From Aquimonas sp964586455 (GTDB lineage: Bacteria; Pseudomonadota; Gammaproteobacteria; Xanthomonadales; Xanthomonadaceae), in NCBI GenBank assembly GCA_964586455.1, contig CAZPHV010000025.1, forward strand, positions 1 through 64,000: a stretch of DNA of 64,000 nucleotides, given 5' to 3'. Positions 8,114-16,937 of this stretch are shown here, piece by piece. Position 1 is the stretch's first letter; each line of letters opens with the position of its first letter. The position numbers and the translations under genes are program-made. The notes beneath the pieces are model-generated. The model was not told the DNA's origin. It ran no database searches and worked only from the letters and a program-made list of their open reading frames with translations.

Positions 8114-10153
8114 GTGCACACCCAGCTTCCCCCGGCGCCTGAACCAGCCGCCTGCCTCGGCCTGCCGACAACCATCCTGCGCCGCGACGGCAGCAGCGCC
8201 CCCTTCGAGCCGGCGCGCATCGTCTCGGCGCTGACGCGTGCGGGAGCCGCCAGCGGCGAGTACGGTGGAGAGGAGGCCGCGCTGCTGGCCGCGCGCGTGA
8301 TCAAGGTGCTGGGCCACCGCCATGGTGGCACCGCGATCCCAGTGGAGCAGGTGCAGGACGTGGCTGAGCAGATCCTGGTCGACGCCGACCACCTGGCCAC
8401 CTTCCGCGCCTACGTCGCCTATCGCGAGCAGCATCGCCGTCTGCGCGAGGACCGTAGGACGCAGGTGGACGTGGCCGCGACGGTGGATGAGTACGTCGAG
8501 CGTGCCGACTGGCGTGTGCGCGCCAATGCGAACCAGGGCTACTCGCTGGGCGGGCTGATCCTCAACGTCTCCGGCAAGGTGGTGGCCAACTACTGGCTGT
8601 CGCACGTGTATCCGCCCGAGATCGGCCAGGCGCATCGCGATGCCGACTTGCACATCCACGACCTCGACATGCTGTGCGGCTACTGCGCGGGCTGGTCGCT
8701 GCGCCAGTTGCTGTTCGAAGGCTTCAACGGCGTGCAAGGCAAGGCCGAGGCCGATCCACCCAGGCATTTTTCCAGCGCCTTGGGACAGATGGTCAACTTC
8801 CTCGGTACCTTGCAGAACGAATGGGCCGGCGCACAGGCATTCAGCTCCTTCGACACCTATCTCGCCCCGTTGGTTCGCAAGGACGGCCTGTCCTACGAAC
8901 AAGTGCGCCAGGGCCTGCAGGAGTTCATCTACAACCTCAACGTGCCCTCGCGCTGGGGCACCCAGACACCGTTCACCAATCTCACCTTCGACTGGGTGTG
9001 CCCGGAGGACCTGCGCGAGCAGGTGCCGGTGATCGGCGGCGAGGAGATGCCCTTCCGCTACGGCGAGCTGCAGGCCGAGATGGATCTGATCAACCGCGCC
9101 TACATCGAGGTGATGACCGCGGGCGACGCACGCGGACGGGTGTTCACCTTCCCGATCCCGACCTACAACATCACCCCGGACTTTCCGTGGGAGTCGGACA
9201 ACGCCGAACGCCTGTTCGCGATGACCGCCAAGTACGGCCTGCCGTACTTCCAGAACTTCCTCAACTCGGACATGAAGCCGAACCACGTCCGCTCAATGTG
9301 CTGCCGTCTGCAACTTGACCTGCGCGAGCTCCTCAAGCGCGGCAACGGTCTGTTCGGCTCGGCAGAACAGACCGGCTCGATCGGCGTGGTGACGATCAAC
9401 TGCGCACGCCTCGGCCATCTGCATGCGGGCGATGAAGCGGCGCTGTTCGTGCAGCTCGATCGCCTCGCCGACATGGCCCGCGACAGCCTGGAGATCAAGC
9501 GCAAGGTCGTGCAGCGGTTGATGGACGACGGCCTCTTCCCCTACACCAAGCGCTACCTCGGCACGCTGCGCAACCACTTCTCGACCATTGGCGTGAACGG
9601 CATCAACGAGATGGTGCGCAACTTCAGCCGCGGCGAACATGACATTACCGATCCGCAAGGCCACGCCCTGGCGCTGCGCCTGCTCGACCGGCTGCGCGAC
9701 AAGATGCGCGACTATCAGGAGGCGACCGGAAACCTCTACAACCTGGAGGCCACCCCGGCCGAAGGCACCACCTACCGCTTCGCCAGGGAAGACCGCAAGC
9801 GCTGGCCCGGCATCCTGCAGGCCGGCACCGCGGAGCAGCCCTACTACACCAACTCCTCGCAACTGCCGGTGGGCTTCACCGACGACCCGTTCGAAGCGCT
9901 GCTGCGCCAGGACGACCTGCAGACCCGCTACACCGGCGGCACCGTGCTGCACCTCTACATGCGCGAGCGCATCTCCACGCCCGAGGCCTGCCGGCAGCTC
10001 GTGCGCACCGCGCTCACCCGCTTCCGCCTGCCCTACATCACCGTGACGCCGACCTTCTCGATCTGCCCGAAGCACGGCTATCTCGCAGGCGAGCACGAGT
10101 TCTGCCCGGTCTGCGACGAGGCCCTGCGGGCGCGTCTGAGCAGCGCGCACTGA
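8114..10153 (+). CDS. nrdD: anaerobic (class III) ribonucleoside-triphosphate reductase, main subunit lacking the glycyl-radical tail
   Basis: The 679-residue product reduces NTPs to dNTPs without oxygen. GTG 8114 is chosen because AAGGAG (8101-8106) sits 7 nt upstream; an in-frame ATG at 8033 falls in the leader. Domains: an ATP-cone (about 15-105, TTILRRDGSSAPFEPARIV), then the ten-stranded reductase barrel with LCGYCAGWS and the Cys pair in SMCCRLQL, and a C-terminal zinc-type site CPKH...CPVC (about 651-668). It stops directly after that site. The glycyl-radical motif RVxGY that should follow is missing and is encoded by the next small gene. The gene is preceded by an FNR box and a B12 riboswitch. 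Confidence 0.95.
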   Translation: MHTQLPPAPEPAACLGLPTTILRRDGSSAPFEPARIVSALTRAGAASGEYGGEEAALLAARVIKVLGHRHGGTAIPVEQVQDVAEQILVDADHLATFRAYVAYREQHRRLREDRRTQVDVAATVDEYVERADWRVRANANQGYSLGGLILNVSGKVVANYWLSHVYPPEIGQAHRDADLHIHDLDMLCGYCAGWSLRQLLFEGFNGVQGKAEADPPRHFSSALGQMVNFLGTLQNEWAGAQAFSSFDTYLAPLVRKDGLSYEQVRQGLQEFIYNLNVPSRWGTQTPFTNLTFDWVCPEDLREQVPVIGGEEMPFRYGELQAEMDLINRAYIEVMTAGDARGRVFTFPIPTYNITPDFPWESDNAERLFAMTAKYGLPYFQNFLNSDMKPNHVRSMCCRLQLDLRELLKRGNGLFGSAEQTGSIGVVTINCARLGHLHAGDEAALFVQLDRLADMARDSLEIKRKVVQRLMDDGLFPYTKRYLGTLRNHFSTIGVNGINEMVRNFSRGEHDITDPQGHALALRLLDRLRDKMRDYQEATGNLYNLEATPAEGTTYRFAREDRKRWPGILQAGTAEQPYYTNSSQLPVGFTDDPFEALLRQDDLQTRYTGGTVLHLYMRERISTPEACRQLVRTALTRFRLPYITVTPTFSICPKHGYLAGEHEFCPVCDEALRARLSSAH

Positions 10154-10220
10154 TAGCCAAGTTCCACGCCCGCCACCGTCCCACACCCCCCGCTGCACCC
10201 ACCCGCCACAAGGAGCCACC

Positions 10221-10406
10221 ATGTCACCGCACGCGTCCACCATCCCGACCGACCTGCCCGATCACGAGCGCCAGCGCTGCGAAGTCTGGACTCGCGTGAT
10301 GGGCTATCACCGCCCGGTATCGGAGTTCAACGCCGGAAAGCAGGGCGAGCACCGCGAACGCAGGCACTTCGTCGAGCCCGCGGGAACCGCGTCTCCTGAT
10401 GCCTAA
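10221..10406 (+). CDS. detached glycyl-radical domain of NrdD
   Basis: This 61-residue protein has its own AAGGAG site (10210-10215, 5-nt spacing) and lies 67 nt after nrdD in a different frame. It contains CEVWTRVMGYHRPVSEFN followed by GKQGEHRERRHF. This is the C-terminal block of one-piece NrdD proteins such as that of Pseudomonas, in which the Gly of RV(C/M)GY carries the stable radical. The large NrdD lacks this block, so the two chains probably assemble into one enzyme. It overlaps nrdG by 8 nt, which suggests translational coupling with the activase. Similar short NrdD entries exist in other Proteobacteria as I recall. The assembly has not been shown here. Confidence 0.85.
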   Translation: MSPHASTIPTDLPDHERQRCEVWTRVMGYHRPVSEFNAGKQGEHRERRHFVEPAGTASPDA

Positions 10407-11055
10407 GCCGCGACTGGCGGTGGGCGGTCTGGTGCCGTTCACCACCATCGACTTCCCCGGCCGTCTGGCTGCCGTGGTGTTCTGCCAGGGCTGCCCCTGG
10501 CGCTGCGGCTACTGCCACAACCCTCACCTGCTTCCGCCGGGGCCGGGCGACCGGCTCTGGGCTCAGGTTCGGGACTGGCTGGCCAGTCGCCAGGGCCTAC
10601 TGGATGGAGTCGTGTTCAGCGGAGGCGAGCCCCTGCTACAAGCGGGACTGGCCGCAGCGCTCGCCGACGTGCGCGGCATGGGCTTCGCCACGGCCCTTCA
10701 CACCGGCGGCGCCTATCCGCGAAGGCTGTCCGAGGTGCTGCCGCTGTTGGACTGGGTGGGCTTCGACGTCAAGGCGCCGTTCGGCGACTATGCAGGCATC
10801 GTCGGCAGCGACGCTGGTGCAAGGGCGTGCCAGTCGCTGCAGCGCCTGATGGACGCCGGCACCACCTTCGAGGTGCGCTGCACCGTGGCGCCACAACTCG
10901 ATGCCGTCGCCATCGCCCGCCTGCGGGCGGAGCTGGCAGCGCTGGGCATACACCGGCTGGTGCTGCAAATCTGTCGCGACGCAGAGGGCCGTTGCGTGTC
11001 GGACCCTTCCGCCTTGGCCACCGGCGCCACTGCCGGGGCCATCGCGGTGCGCTGA
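10399..11055 (+). CDS. nrdG: anaerobic ribonucleotide reductase activase, radical SAM
   Basis: This 218-residue protein would generate the glycyl radical on the small NrdD chain by SAM cleavage. The CX3CX2C cluster motif is at Cys32, Cys36 and Cys39 (CPWRCGYC). A GG(E)P motif occurs in VVFSGGEPLLQ. The N-terminus VGGLVPFTTIDFPGRLA is typical of this activase group. ATG 10399 overlaps the preceding small gene by 8 nt. The 3' end is normal, and an insertion-sequence fragment begins about 70 nt downstream. Confidence 0.92.
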   Translation: MPKPRLAVGGLVPFTTIDFPGRLAAVVFCQGCPWRCGYCHNPHLLPPGPGDRLWAQVRDWLASRQGLLDGVVFSGGEPLLQAGLAAALADVRGMGFATALHTGGAYPRRLSEVLPLLDWVGFDVKAPFGDYAGIVGSDAGARACQSLQRLMDAGTTFEVRCTVAPQLDAVAIARLRAELAALGIHRLVLQICRDAEGRCVSDPSALATGATAGAIAVR

Positions 11056-11124
11056 TCGACTTGGCGCTTGCGACCTGCTTAGCCGCCGCCACGGCACCTG
11101 GTTCATTTTCGTTACCCGCGCCAA

Positions 11125-11865
11125 ATGCCACCGCGCTACTCGCGAAGAGCCCTGGTCGATGCGTGCTGCTATGTGGTTCGCACCGGCTGCGCTTGGCGCC
11201 TGTTGCCGCGCGAGTTTCCACGCTGGCAGAACGTTTACCGCACCTTCCGGCGCTGGAGTGAGCAAGGCAAGTTCGAGCGCATCAATGACGTGTTGCGGGC
11301 CATGTGGCGCGAGCGCGAAGGGCGTCCGGAGGCGCCGACAGTGGCGATCATCGATGCGCAATCTACGCGTGCTTCTCCGCAAGGCGGAGAGATCGGCTAC
11401 GACACAGGCAAGAGGGTCAAAGGACGCAAGCGTCACTTGGTGGTGGATTCGCTGGGCCTGTTGCTGGTCGTGAGCGAAACCGCCGCCAGCGTGCAGGATC
11501 GCGAGGGTGCGCATCCCGTGGTGGAAGCGGCCATGGCCAAGTACCCGGGGATCCAGACGCTCTACGCCGACCGCGGGTACGCATGCGAATGCGCGCAGAC
11601 GGTCTCGCAGAAGCATGGCATCAAGGTCAACGTCGTGCGCAGCCTTGCGACGTCTGCGTGCTGGGCGAGCCCGGATCAGCTCGACATGTTCAGCGCGCAC
11701 GCAAAGCCCGAAGGATTCGTGGCCATGTCCAAGCGCTGGATCGTCGAGCGCACGCACGCCTGGAACGAGCGTGCGCGAAGGCTGGTCATGCATCACGATC
11801 GCACCACCAAGGTCTCGGAAGCTTGGGTGTGGCTCGCTGAGGCTCGGATCTGGCCAGGCGACTGA
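11125..11865 (+). pseudogene. IS5-family transposase, N-terminally truncated
   Basis: The 246 residues show the IS5/IS1031-type DDE domain: IIDAQSTRASPQGGEIGYD (first Asp), LYADRGY (second Asp) and WIVERTHAWNERARRLVMHH (Glu region). The usual N-terminal block before PRYSRRALVDACCYVVRTG is absent, so about 25-30 residues are lost and 11056-11124 does not supply them. I found no clear terminal inverted repeats or target duplication. The element lies between nrdG and a TonB receptor gene and is probably inactive. Confidence 0.8.
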
Positions 11866-12052
11866 CGCCTGATTTTATAGACGTTCACCGACAGGACAGC
11901 GCGCGGGGGGTAGAGCGCGTAGCGCGCAGGCTCGGGCTTTGATGCACCCGTGAATCGCGGGTATCGAGGTCTAAATGCGAACGCGTATCATGCGCGATGC
12001 TAGCTAGGGGCGCCCCGCGAGCTGACCTTCCCCAATCACTGGAATGCCCCCG

Positions 12053-14260
12053 ATGAAAAAGACACCCCTCTCCGCAGCCCTGCTGCTGGTTTGCGCGACG
12101 TCCTTTGCCGACACGCCGCCCCGCGCCGACTGTGCGCAGCCCACTGCGGCCGAAGTCCGGGCCTGCAAGGAGGCCGGCCGAACCGATTGCGAGGTCGGCA
12201 ATGCCCACCACTGCGAGCAGCGCAGCCTCGAACGGATCACCGTGATCGGCACCCGTTTCGGTATCGACGTCGACAAATACCCGGGTTCGGCCAGCGTGCT
12301 CGGTCCCGATGACCTCGACAGCAGCCCCGACCTGATCCGCGCACTGGATCGCGTGCCCGGCATCGACACCGGTCTGGACAATGGGCGCACAGCTGGCCAG
12401 CAGTACTCCATCCGCGGCTTCGGCTATTCCGGCGAGGACCGCGTCATCGTCATGCAGGATGGTGTGCGTCGCTCGACCAATCTCTATTCAAATCAGACAT
12501 CCAGCTTCCGGATGGACTCAGACCTGCTGAAGCAGGTTGACATCGTGCGCGGATCTTCTTCGATCTCGCACGGTGGCGGCGCGATCGGCGGTGTGATCGG
12601 TACCACTACCAAGGACGCACGGGACTTCCTGCGCTCAGGCCGTAGCACGGGCGGGTTCGCCAACCTGCGCTACGACAGCAACCACCAGCGACAGGCCTCG
12701 GCCGCCTTCGCCTATGCGCCGGACGATGGCGAGGGCGACGTGTTGCTGTTCGTCAAGCGAGCGCAGAAGGGCAACCTCACGCTCGCGGAGCGGGTGTTCG
12801 TCGGAGATCGCAGTTTCAAGACCATCGACAACGACGAGGACCTGCACACGCTGTTCTTCAAGGCGGGCTGGAGCTTCGCGCCCGGCCACCGTCTGAGCCT
12901 CAGCCACTACGACTACGGCGACACAACCGCAGTCACTTGGCAGAGCCTCTACCACCAGGAGTATTCGACCGTGACCGGGCCGGTGCTGGGCAGTCTCAAG
13001 CAGCGCGATACGGTGCTGCGCTACGTGGCCCAAGGCGGCGACCTGCTGGACTTGAGTGCCACCGCTTATGCGACGCGTGGCTTCTACGACCGCGGCTACA
13101 CCTATGTAGCCGCGAACGGCAGCCCGCAGGCGCTGGATTACCGCAACCAGGACGAACGCCGTGGCCTAAACCTCCAGAACCTGATGCGCTTCGACACGGG
13201 CGGAAAACGCCATTGCCTGCTGCTGGGCTTTGATTACGAGCATCGTGAAGAGGACGCGGACTATGTTCTGAACGGTGTGCCAACGATCTTTGGATCGATG
13301 CCCAATCGATATCGCGATCTCGGCGCATTTGCGCAGCACGAACTTTCGCTGTTACAGGAGCGGTTGGTGCTGCAATTGGGTGGGCGTTATGACCGCTTCG
13401 ATCGCGAAGTGCGGGGTGTGCCCGAAGGTTACGACAACAGCCGATTCTCGCCGCGTGTGGGCGCCAGCTTTGCGGTGATGCCGCGCTTCAATCTTTTGCT
13501 GAACTATTCGGAGACCTTCCGCGCGCCCACCCCGCACGAGACCTCGTCTTCGGGGCCGCTGAACCCGCACTACTGGTATCTGCCGAATGCAGACCTGGGG
13601 CCCGAGACATCGGCTGAGTACGAGGCGGGCTTCTCTTGGCGGCGTGAAGACATTTGGCGTGCCGGTGACGAGTTCCGGATCAAGACGATGTACTTCACCG
13701 GCCGCATCGACAACATGATCACGCTGGTGCCTGATACTTCCGGGCCGACGCCACCGCAGAGTAGCTACTACGCGACCTATCGCAACATCGGCCAGGTGGA
13801 CCGTCGGGGCTTGGAATTGGAGTCTCACTACCAGGCGCGCCGCTACGGTCTCGGCCTGACCTATGAACAGCTCGATCAGGTCAATGCGCGTACGGGCGCG
13901 GTCACACCTTGGGCGTTCGCCGACAGTGCGCGTCTGGCGTTGAGCCTGTTCCCCTCGGTCGACGACCTCAGTCTGGAGTTCGATCTGAAACATTGGTTTA
14001 AGCCAGAACAGAATCCGCAGACGCTTGTGTCGGGCGGAGTGTTGTACTACTACGTGCGCAAATCTTTCACGCAGGCCGGCTTCAGCCTGCGTTGGCGGCC
14101 GCAGCTCGGCAACCTGCCATGGTTGGATGGCAGCTCGCAGGTCCTGTTTGGTGTCAGCAACCTGTTCGACCAGAAGCGCCTTCATCCCGCCAATGTCGAA
14201 GGCAGCACCCGGGTCGGGCTGGGTCGCAACGTCTATGTAAGTCTGAGCAAGCAGTTCTGA
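12053..14260 (+). CDS. TonB-dependent haem/haemoglobin-type receptor
   Basis: This 735-residue outer-membrane receptor has a signal peptide (MKKTPLSAALLLVCATSFA). A mature N-terminus with four Cys follows, before the TonB box-like LERITVIGTRF. The plug runs to about residue 185 (QYSIRGFGYSGEDRVIVMQDG). The barrel carries FRAPTPHE and LPNADLGPE, which correspond to the FRAP and NPNL boxes of haem receptors with His residues between them. ATG 12053 is chosen because the signal peptide begins there; ATG 12044 is possible. The gene stands alone, with an IS fragment upstream and no transport partner beside it. It may share the anaerobic haem pathway of the first operon. Confidence 0.88.
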   Translation: MKKTPLSAALLLVCATSFADTPPRADCAQPTAAEVRACKEAGRTDCEVGNAHHCEQRSLERITVIGTRFGIDVDKYPGSASVLGPDDLDSSPDLIRALDRVPGIDTGLDNGRTAGQQYSIRGFGYSGEDRVIVMQDGVRRSTNLYSNQTSSFRMDSDLLKQVDIVRGSSSISHGGGAIGGVIGTTTKDARDFLRSGRSTGGFANLRYDSNHQRQASAAFAYAPDDGEGDVLLFVKRAQKGNLTLAERVFVGDRSFKTIDNDEDLHTLFFKAGWSFAPGHRLSLSHYDYGDTTAVTWQSLYHQEYSTVTGPVLGSLKQRDTVLRYVAQGGDLLDLSATAYATRGFYDRGYTYVAANGSPQALDYRNQDERRGLNLQNLMRFDTGGKRHCLLLGFDYEHREEDADYVLNGVPTIFGSMPNRYRDLGAFAQHELSLLQERLVLQLGGRYDRFDREVRGVPEGYDNSRFSPRVGASFAVMPRFNLLLNYSETFRAPTPHETSSSGPLNPHYWYLPNADLGPETSAEYEAGFSWRREDIWRAGDEFRIKTMYFTGRIDNMITLVPDTSGPTPPQSSYYATYRNIGQVDRRGLELESHYQARRYGLGLTYEQLDQVNARTGAVTPWAFADSARLALSLFPSVDDLSLEFDLKHWFKPEQNPQTLVSGGVLYYYVRKSFTQAGFSLRWRPQLGNLPWLDGSSQVLFGVSNLFDQKRLHPANVEGSTRVGLGRNVYVSLSKQF

Positions 14261-14689
14261 GGCTGAAACGAGCCTACGGCGGGGAGGCCAAGCCGCACCG
14301 CCGTGGGCGCTCAGGACCCCAAGAGCCAGCGTCTTGCCACTGCGTCGGCTTGGGATTTCGCTCGTCGAGCCCCTCTGATGCCTGTACGAATGGACTCGCT
14401 TGCGCTGGCTGGCTGTTTCGAGCTTGGCGACCTGTTCCGGCGACAGTGATCAGCCGACCGCGCTGGGGTTCTCTCGCCGCTGTCACGCGTTACCTGCGCC
14501 GATGACCAGAGTCACCACGCCTGGTCGCTGCGGCATCCGATGCTACGCAACATGCCTATCGTTCTCACCGGTCTGGGCCGCGACTTCGCCCAGCGCATTG
14601 ACTACGCCACGAAAGCAACTCACTTAGCCGCCCTATGAAGGCTGGAGGTGCCGTAGGACAGGCTGTCATCGCGAGCGCCTGGGGTCCGC
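14261..14689. other. intergenic stretch, possible gene remnant
   Basis: No intact gene is supported. A short frame ending at TGA 14636-14638 reads LRHPMLRNMPIVLTGLGRDF and may be the end of a decayed gene, but I cannot name a family. The codon texture is looser than in the flanking receptor genes. Confidence 0.3.
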
Positions 14690-14703
14690 TTGACCTGCGT
14701 CAT
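14690..14703 (+). promoter_or_regulatory. FNR/ANR-type box upstream of the TonB-ABC-nnrS operon
   Basis: TTGACCTGCGTCAT matches TTGAC-N4-GTCAA at all but the last base. A class II position would give a start near 14738, 30 nt before the chosen ATG at 14768. Confidence 0.6.
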
Positions 14704-14708
14704 TTGCG

Positions 14709-14721
14709 AATGCGTCGCATT
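14709..14721 (+). promoter_or_regulatory. palindrome, possible Fur operator
   Basis: AATGCGTCGCATT is a perfect dyad around T14715 and lies between the FNR-type box and the predicted transcription start, where a repressor would block the promoter. Its half site AATGCG recurs at 463 before another TonB receptor gene. The Fur assignment is inference. Confidence 0.4.
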
Positions 14722-14767
14722 AGAGGAAGGTGGGGCATCGCCCCTTGAGGCCTGCTCCGAACCTCCC

Positions 14768-16915
14768 ATGTCAACGCATCCTTGTGCTCCGAACCTCCTC
14801 CCGCACCCGCTGACTCGTGCCCTCTCTCTGCTGCTGCCGCTGGGTCTCAGCGTCTCGCCCGTGACCTGGGCGGGCGCCGACATCGGCCGCTGCGACGCCG
14901 GCGAGGCCCGCTGCCTCGACACCATCGTGGTCAGCGCCAAGGGTTACGCCGACGCTGACCTCGGCACGCCGGTGGCGGTGGTGGTGGCGGGGCGCGAGGC
15001 GATCGCCGGCAACGGCCACCGGAATCTGGGCGAACTTCTGCGCGGGCGCGCTGGACTCGCCGTCAATGCCGACAGCGCGCAGGGGCAGAACCCGGTGCTG
15101 CGAGGCCTCAAGAAGGAGAGCATCGTGCTGCTCTCCGACGGCATGCGTTTGAACTCCGCGCAGCCGGCTGGAGCGATCGCCTCGTTCCTCGGTCTGGGCC
15201 TGGCCGAGCGGGTGGAGGTCATCAAGGGCCCGGCTTCGGTGCTTTACGGCAGCGGTGCGCTGGGCGGCGTGGTCAATGTGCTGAGTCCGCAGGCAGGCTT
15301 TGTTGAAGCGCCCGAAACTGAGTTCGGCGTCCAGGCCGACAGCGCGGCACGCGGTTGGGGCGGCTCCGGCCTCGTCCGCTGGAACGACGACGACACGGCA
15401 TTGCTGCTTGGTGGCGCCGCGCTCGATCAGGACGACTACCGCGCGCCGCGCGGCCGCGTCGCCGATACCGGCTACCGCAGCCAGGCCTTGATCGGCCAAT
15501 TTCGCCAGCGCTTTGCCGAGGCGCTGGAGACGCGCTTCTCGCTGCAGGCGCAGCGCGATGTCAACGTGGCCTATCCCGGCTCGACCAAACCGCATCCGCA
15601 CCCGCAGGTCGCCAGCACCACGGTCTACTCGCCCGAGCAGGAGCGCCAACTGGCCGAACTCGGTTTGAGCGGCAGCGCGGCCACGGACAATGGCTGGAAC
15701 TGGGACCTGCGCCTGTATCAGCAAGAAATGCAGCGGCAGATCTTTGGCCGCATCAATGGCCCCTTGGCTGCCGCGGCGCCGCGCGACCTCAGCCAGACCC
15801 GGGTCAGCTTCGACACCTGGGGCGGCGACCTGCGTTTCGACCGTTGGCTCAACCCTGAACATCGCCTGCTGCTTGGCCTGCAGCACTGGCAGATGGAAGC
15901 AAGCCCGCAGCGGCTGATCGCCGCGCCGCCCAGTTTCGCCCTGCAGCCGAATCCGCCCTTCGTTGACGGCCGCATCGAGTCGAGCGGCCTGTTCGTGCAG
16001 GACGACTGGCAGGGCCAGCGCCTGCATCTGTTGACGGGTCTGCGCTGGGACCGGGTCGAAGGCCGCGCCGCGGCCGTCGCCGGCGCCGCTCCGGGGCAGT
16101 CGCTGGCGCGCGCCGACAGCGCATTCTCGGGCAGCCTGGGCGCGGTGCTGCCGCTGCATCCGGCGTTGCACCCCTACGCCAGCCTGTCGCGCGGCTTCCG
16201 CGCCGGCGAGATGCGCGAGCGCTTCGAGGCCTCGCCGCGCACCGACGGCTACTACTATCTTGGCAACCCGCAGATCCGGCCCGAGTTCTCGACCCAGATC
16301 GAGCTCGGCGCCAAGGGCGAACACGCAGGCACCGAGTACCGGCTGGCGCTGTATCGCAATCGCATCAGCGACTACATCACCGGGGTCGATGTCTCGGGCG
16401 CACCCGGCAGCAACGGCTGTCCGCCGGCCCAGGCCAATGCCTGCAAGCAGACGGTGAACCTGGGGCAGGTGCGCATCGAAGGCGTCGAGCTCAGCCTGCG
16501 CCGTCAGCTCCAGCCCGGTCATTGGTTGAGTCTGGAAGCCAGCATGCTGCGGGGCGAGAACCGCGACCTCGACGAGCCGCTGTTCCAGATGCCGGCCGAC
16601 GAGCTGAGTGTCGGCTGGGACGGGCGTCTGGGGACGCTGTTCGGCGGTCGTCTCGACGGCGAGCTGCTGCTGCGTGCGGTCCGTGCGCAGGAGCGCGTAG
16701 CGCGGCAGTTCTCGCGAGGCACCGAGAACCCGACGGCCGGTTTTGCCACGGCCGATGCCGGCCTGTCCTGGCAGCGCGGACCGCATCGACTGCGCCTGCT
16801 GCTGCGCAACCTCGCCGATCGCGAGTACCACGAACACCTCACCGAAGGCCTGAGCGGCGCCGAACCGCCCGCGCCGGGGCGCAGCCTGCAGCTCAGCTGG
16901 CTGGCCCGCTTCTGA
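14768..16915 (+). CDS. TonB-dependent receptor linked to an ABC importer and NnrS
   Basis: The 715-residue receptor starts at ATG 14768 so that the FNR-type box and palindrome fall in the promoter; an upstream in-frame start would read through them. It has a signal peptide, a TonB box-like LDTIVVSAKGY, a plug with IKGPASVLYGSGALGGVVNV and a barrel ending in LSWLARF. Near the usual ligand loops it has RGFRAGEMRERF and LGNPQIRPE. These resemble but do not match the haem FRAP/NPNL pair. A substrate-binding protein, permease, ATPase and nnrS follow closely, so receptor and importer probably handle one ligand. The ligand is unknown. Confidence 0.85.
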   Translation: MSTHPCAPNLLPHPLTRALSLLLPLGLSVSPVTWAGADIGRCDAGEARCLDTIVVSAKGYADADLGTPVAVVVAGREAIAGNGHRNLGELLRGRAGLAVNADSAQGQNPVLRGLKKESIVLLSDGMRLNSAQPAGAIASFLGLGLAERVEVIKGPASVLYGSGALGGVVNVLSPQAGFVEAPETEFGVQADSAARGWGGSGLVRWNDDDTALLLGGAALDQDDYRAPRGRVADTGYRSQALIGQFRQRFAEALETRFSLQAQRDVNVAYPGSTKPHPHPQVASTTVYSPEQERQLAELGLSGSAATDNGWNWDLRLYQQEMQRQIFGRINGPLAAAAPRDLSQTRVSFDTWGGDLRFDRWLNPEHRLLLGLQHWQMEASPQRLIAAPPSFALQPNPPFVDGRIESSGLFVQDDWQGQRLHLLTGLRWDRVEGRAAAVAGAAPGQSLARADSAFSGSLGAVLPLHPALHPYASLSRGFRAGEMRERFEASPRTDGYYYLGNPQIRPEFSTQIELGAKGEHAGTEYRLALYRNRISDYITGVDVSGAPGSNGCPPAQANACKQTVNLGQVRIEGVELSLRRQLQPGHWLSLEASMLRGENRDLDEPLFQMPADELSVGWDGRLGTLFGGRLDGELLLRAVRAQERVARQFSRGTENPTAGFATADAGLSWQRGPHRLRLLLRNLADREYHEHLTEGLSGAEPPAPGRSLQLSWLARF

Positions 16916-16937
16916 TCCCCTCACCGGAGTGCATGCC

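Noticed and set aside
8001..8234. Leader peptide from GTG 8001 behind AAGGAGG
   Set aside because: The ribosome-binding site is good, but the Pro/Arg/Ser-rich peptide overlaps the nrdD start and resembles no known leader. It is mentioned only as part of the nrdD control finding.
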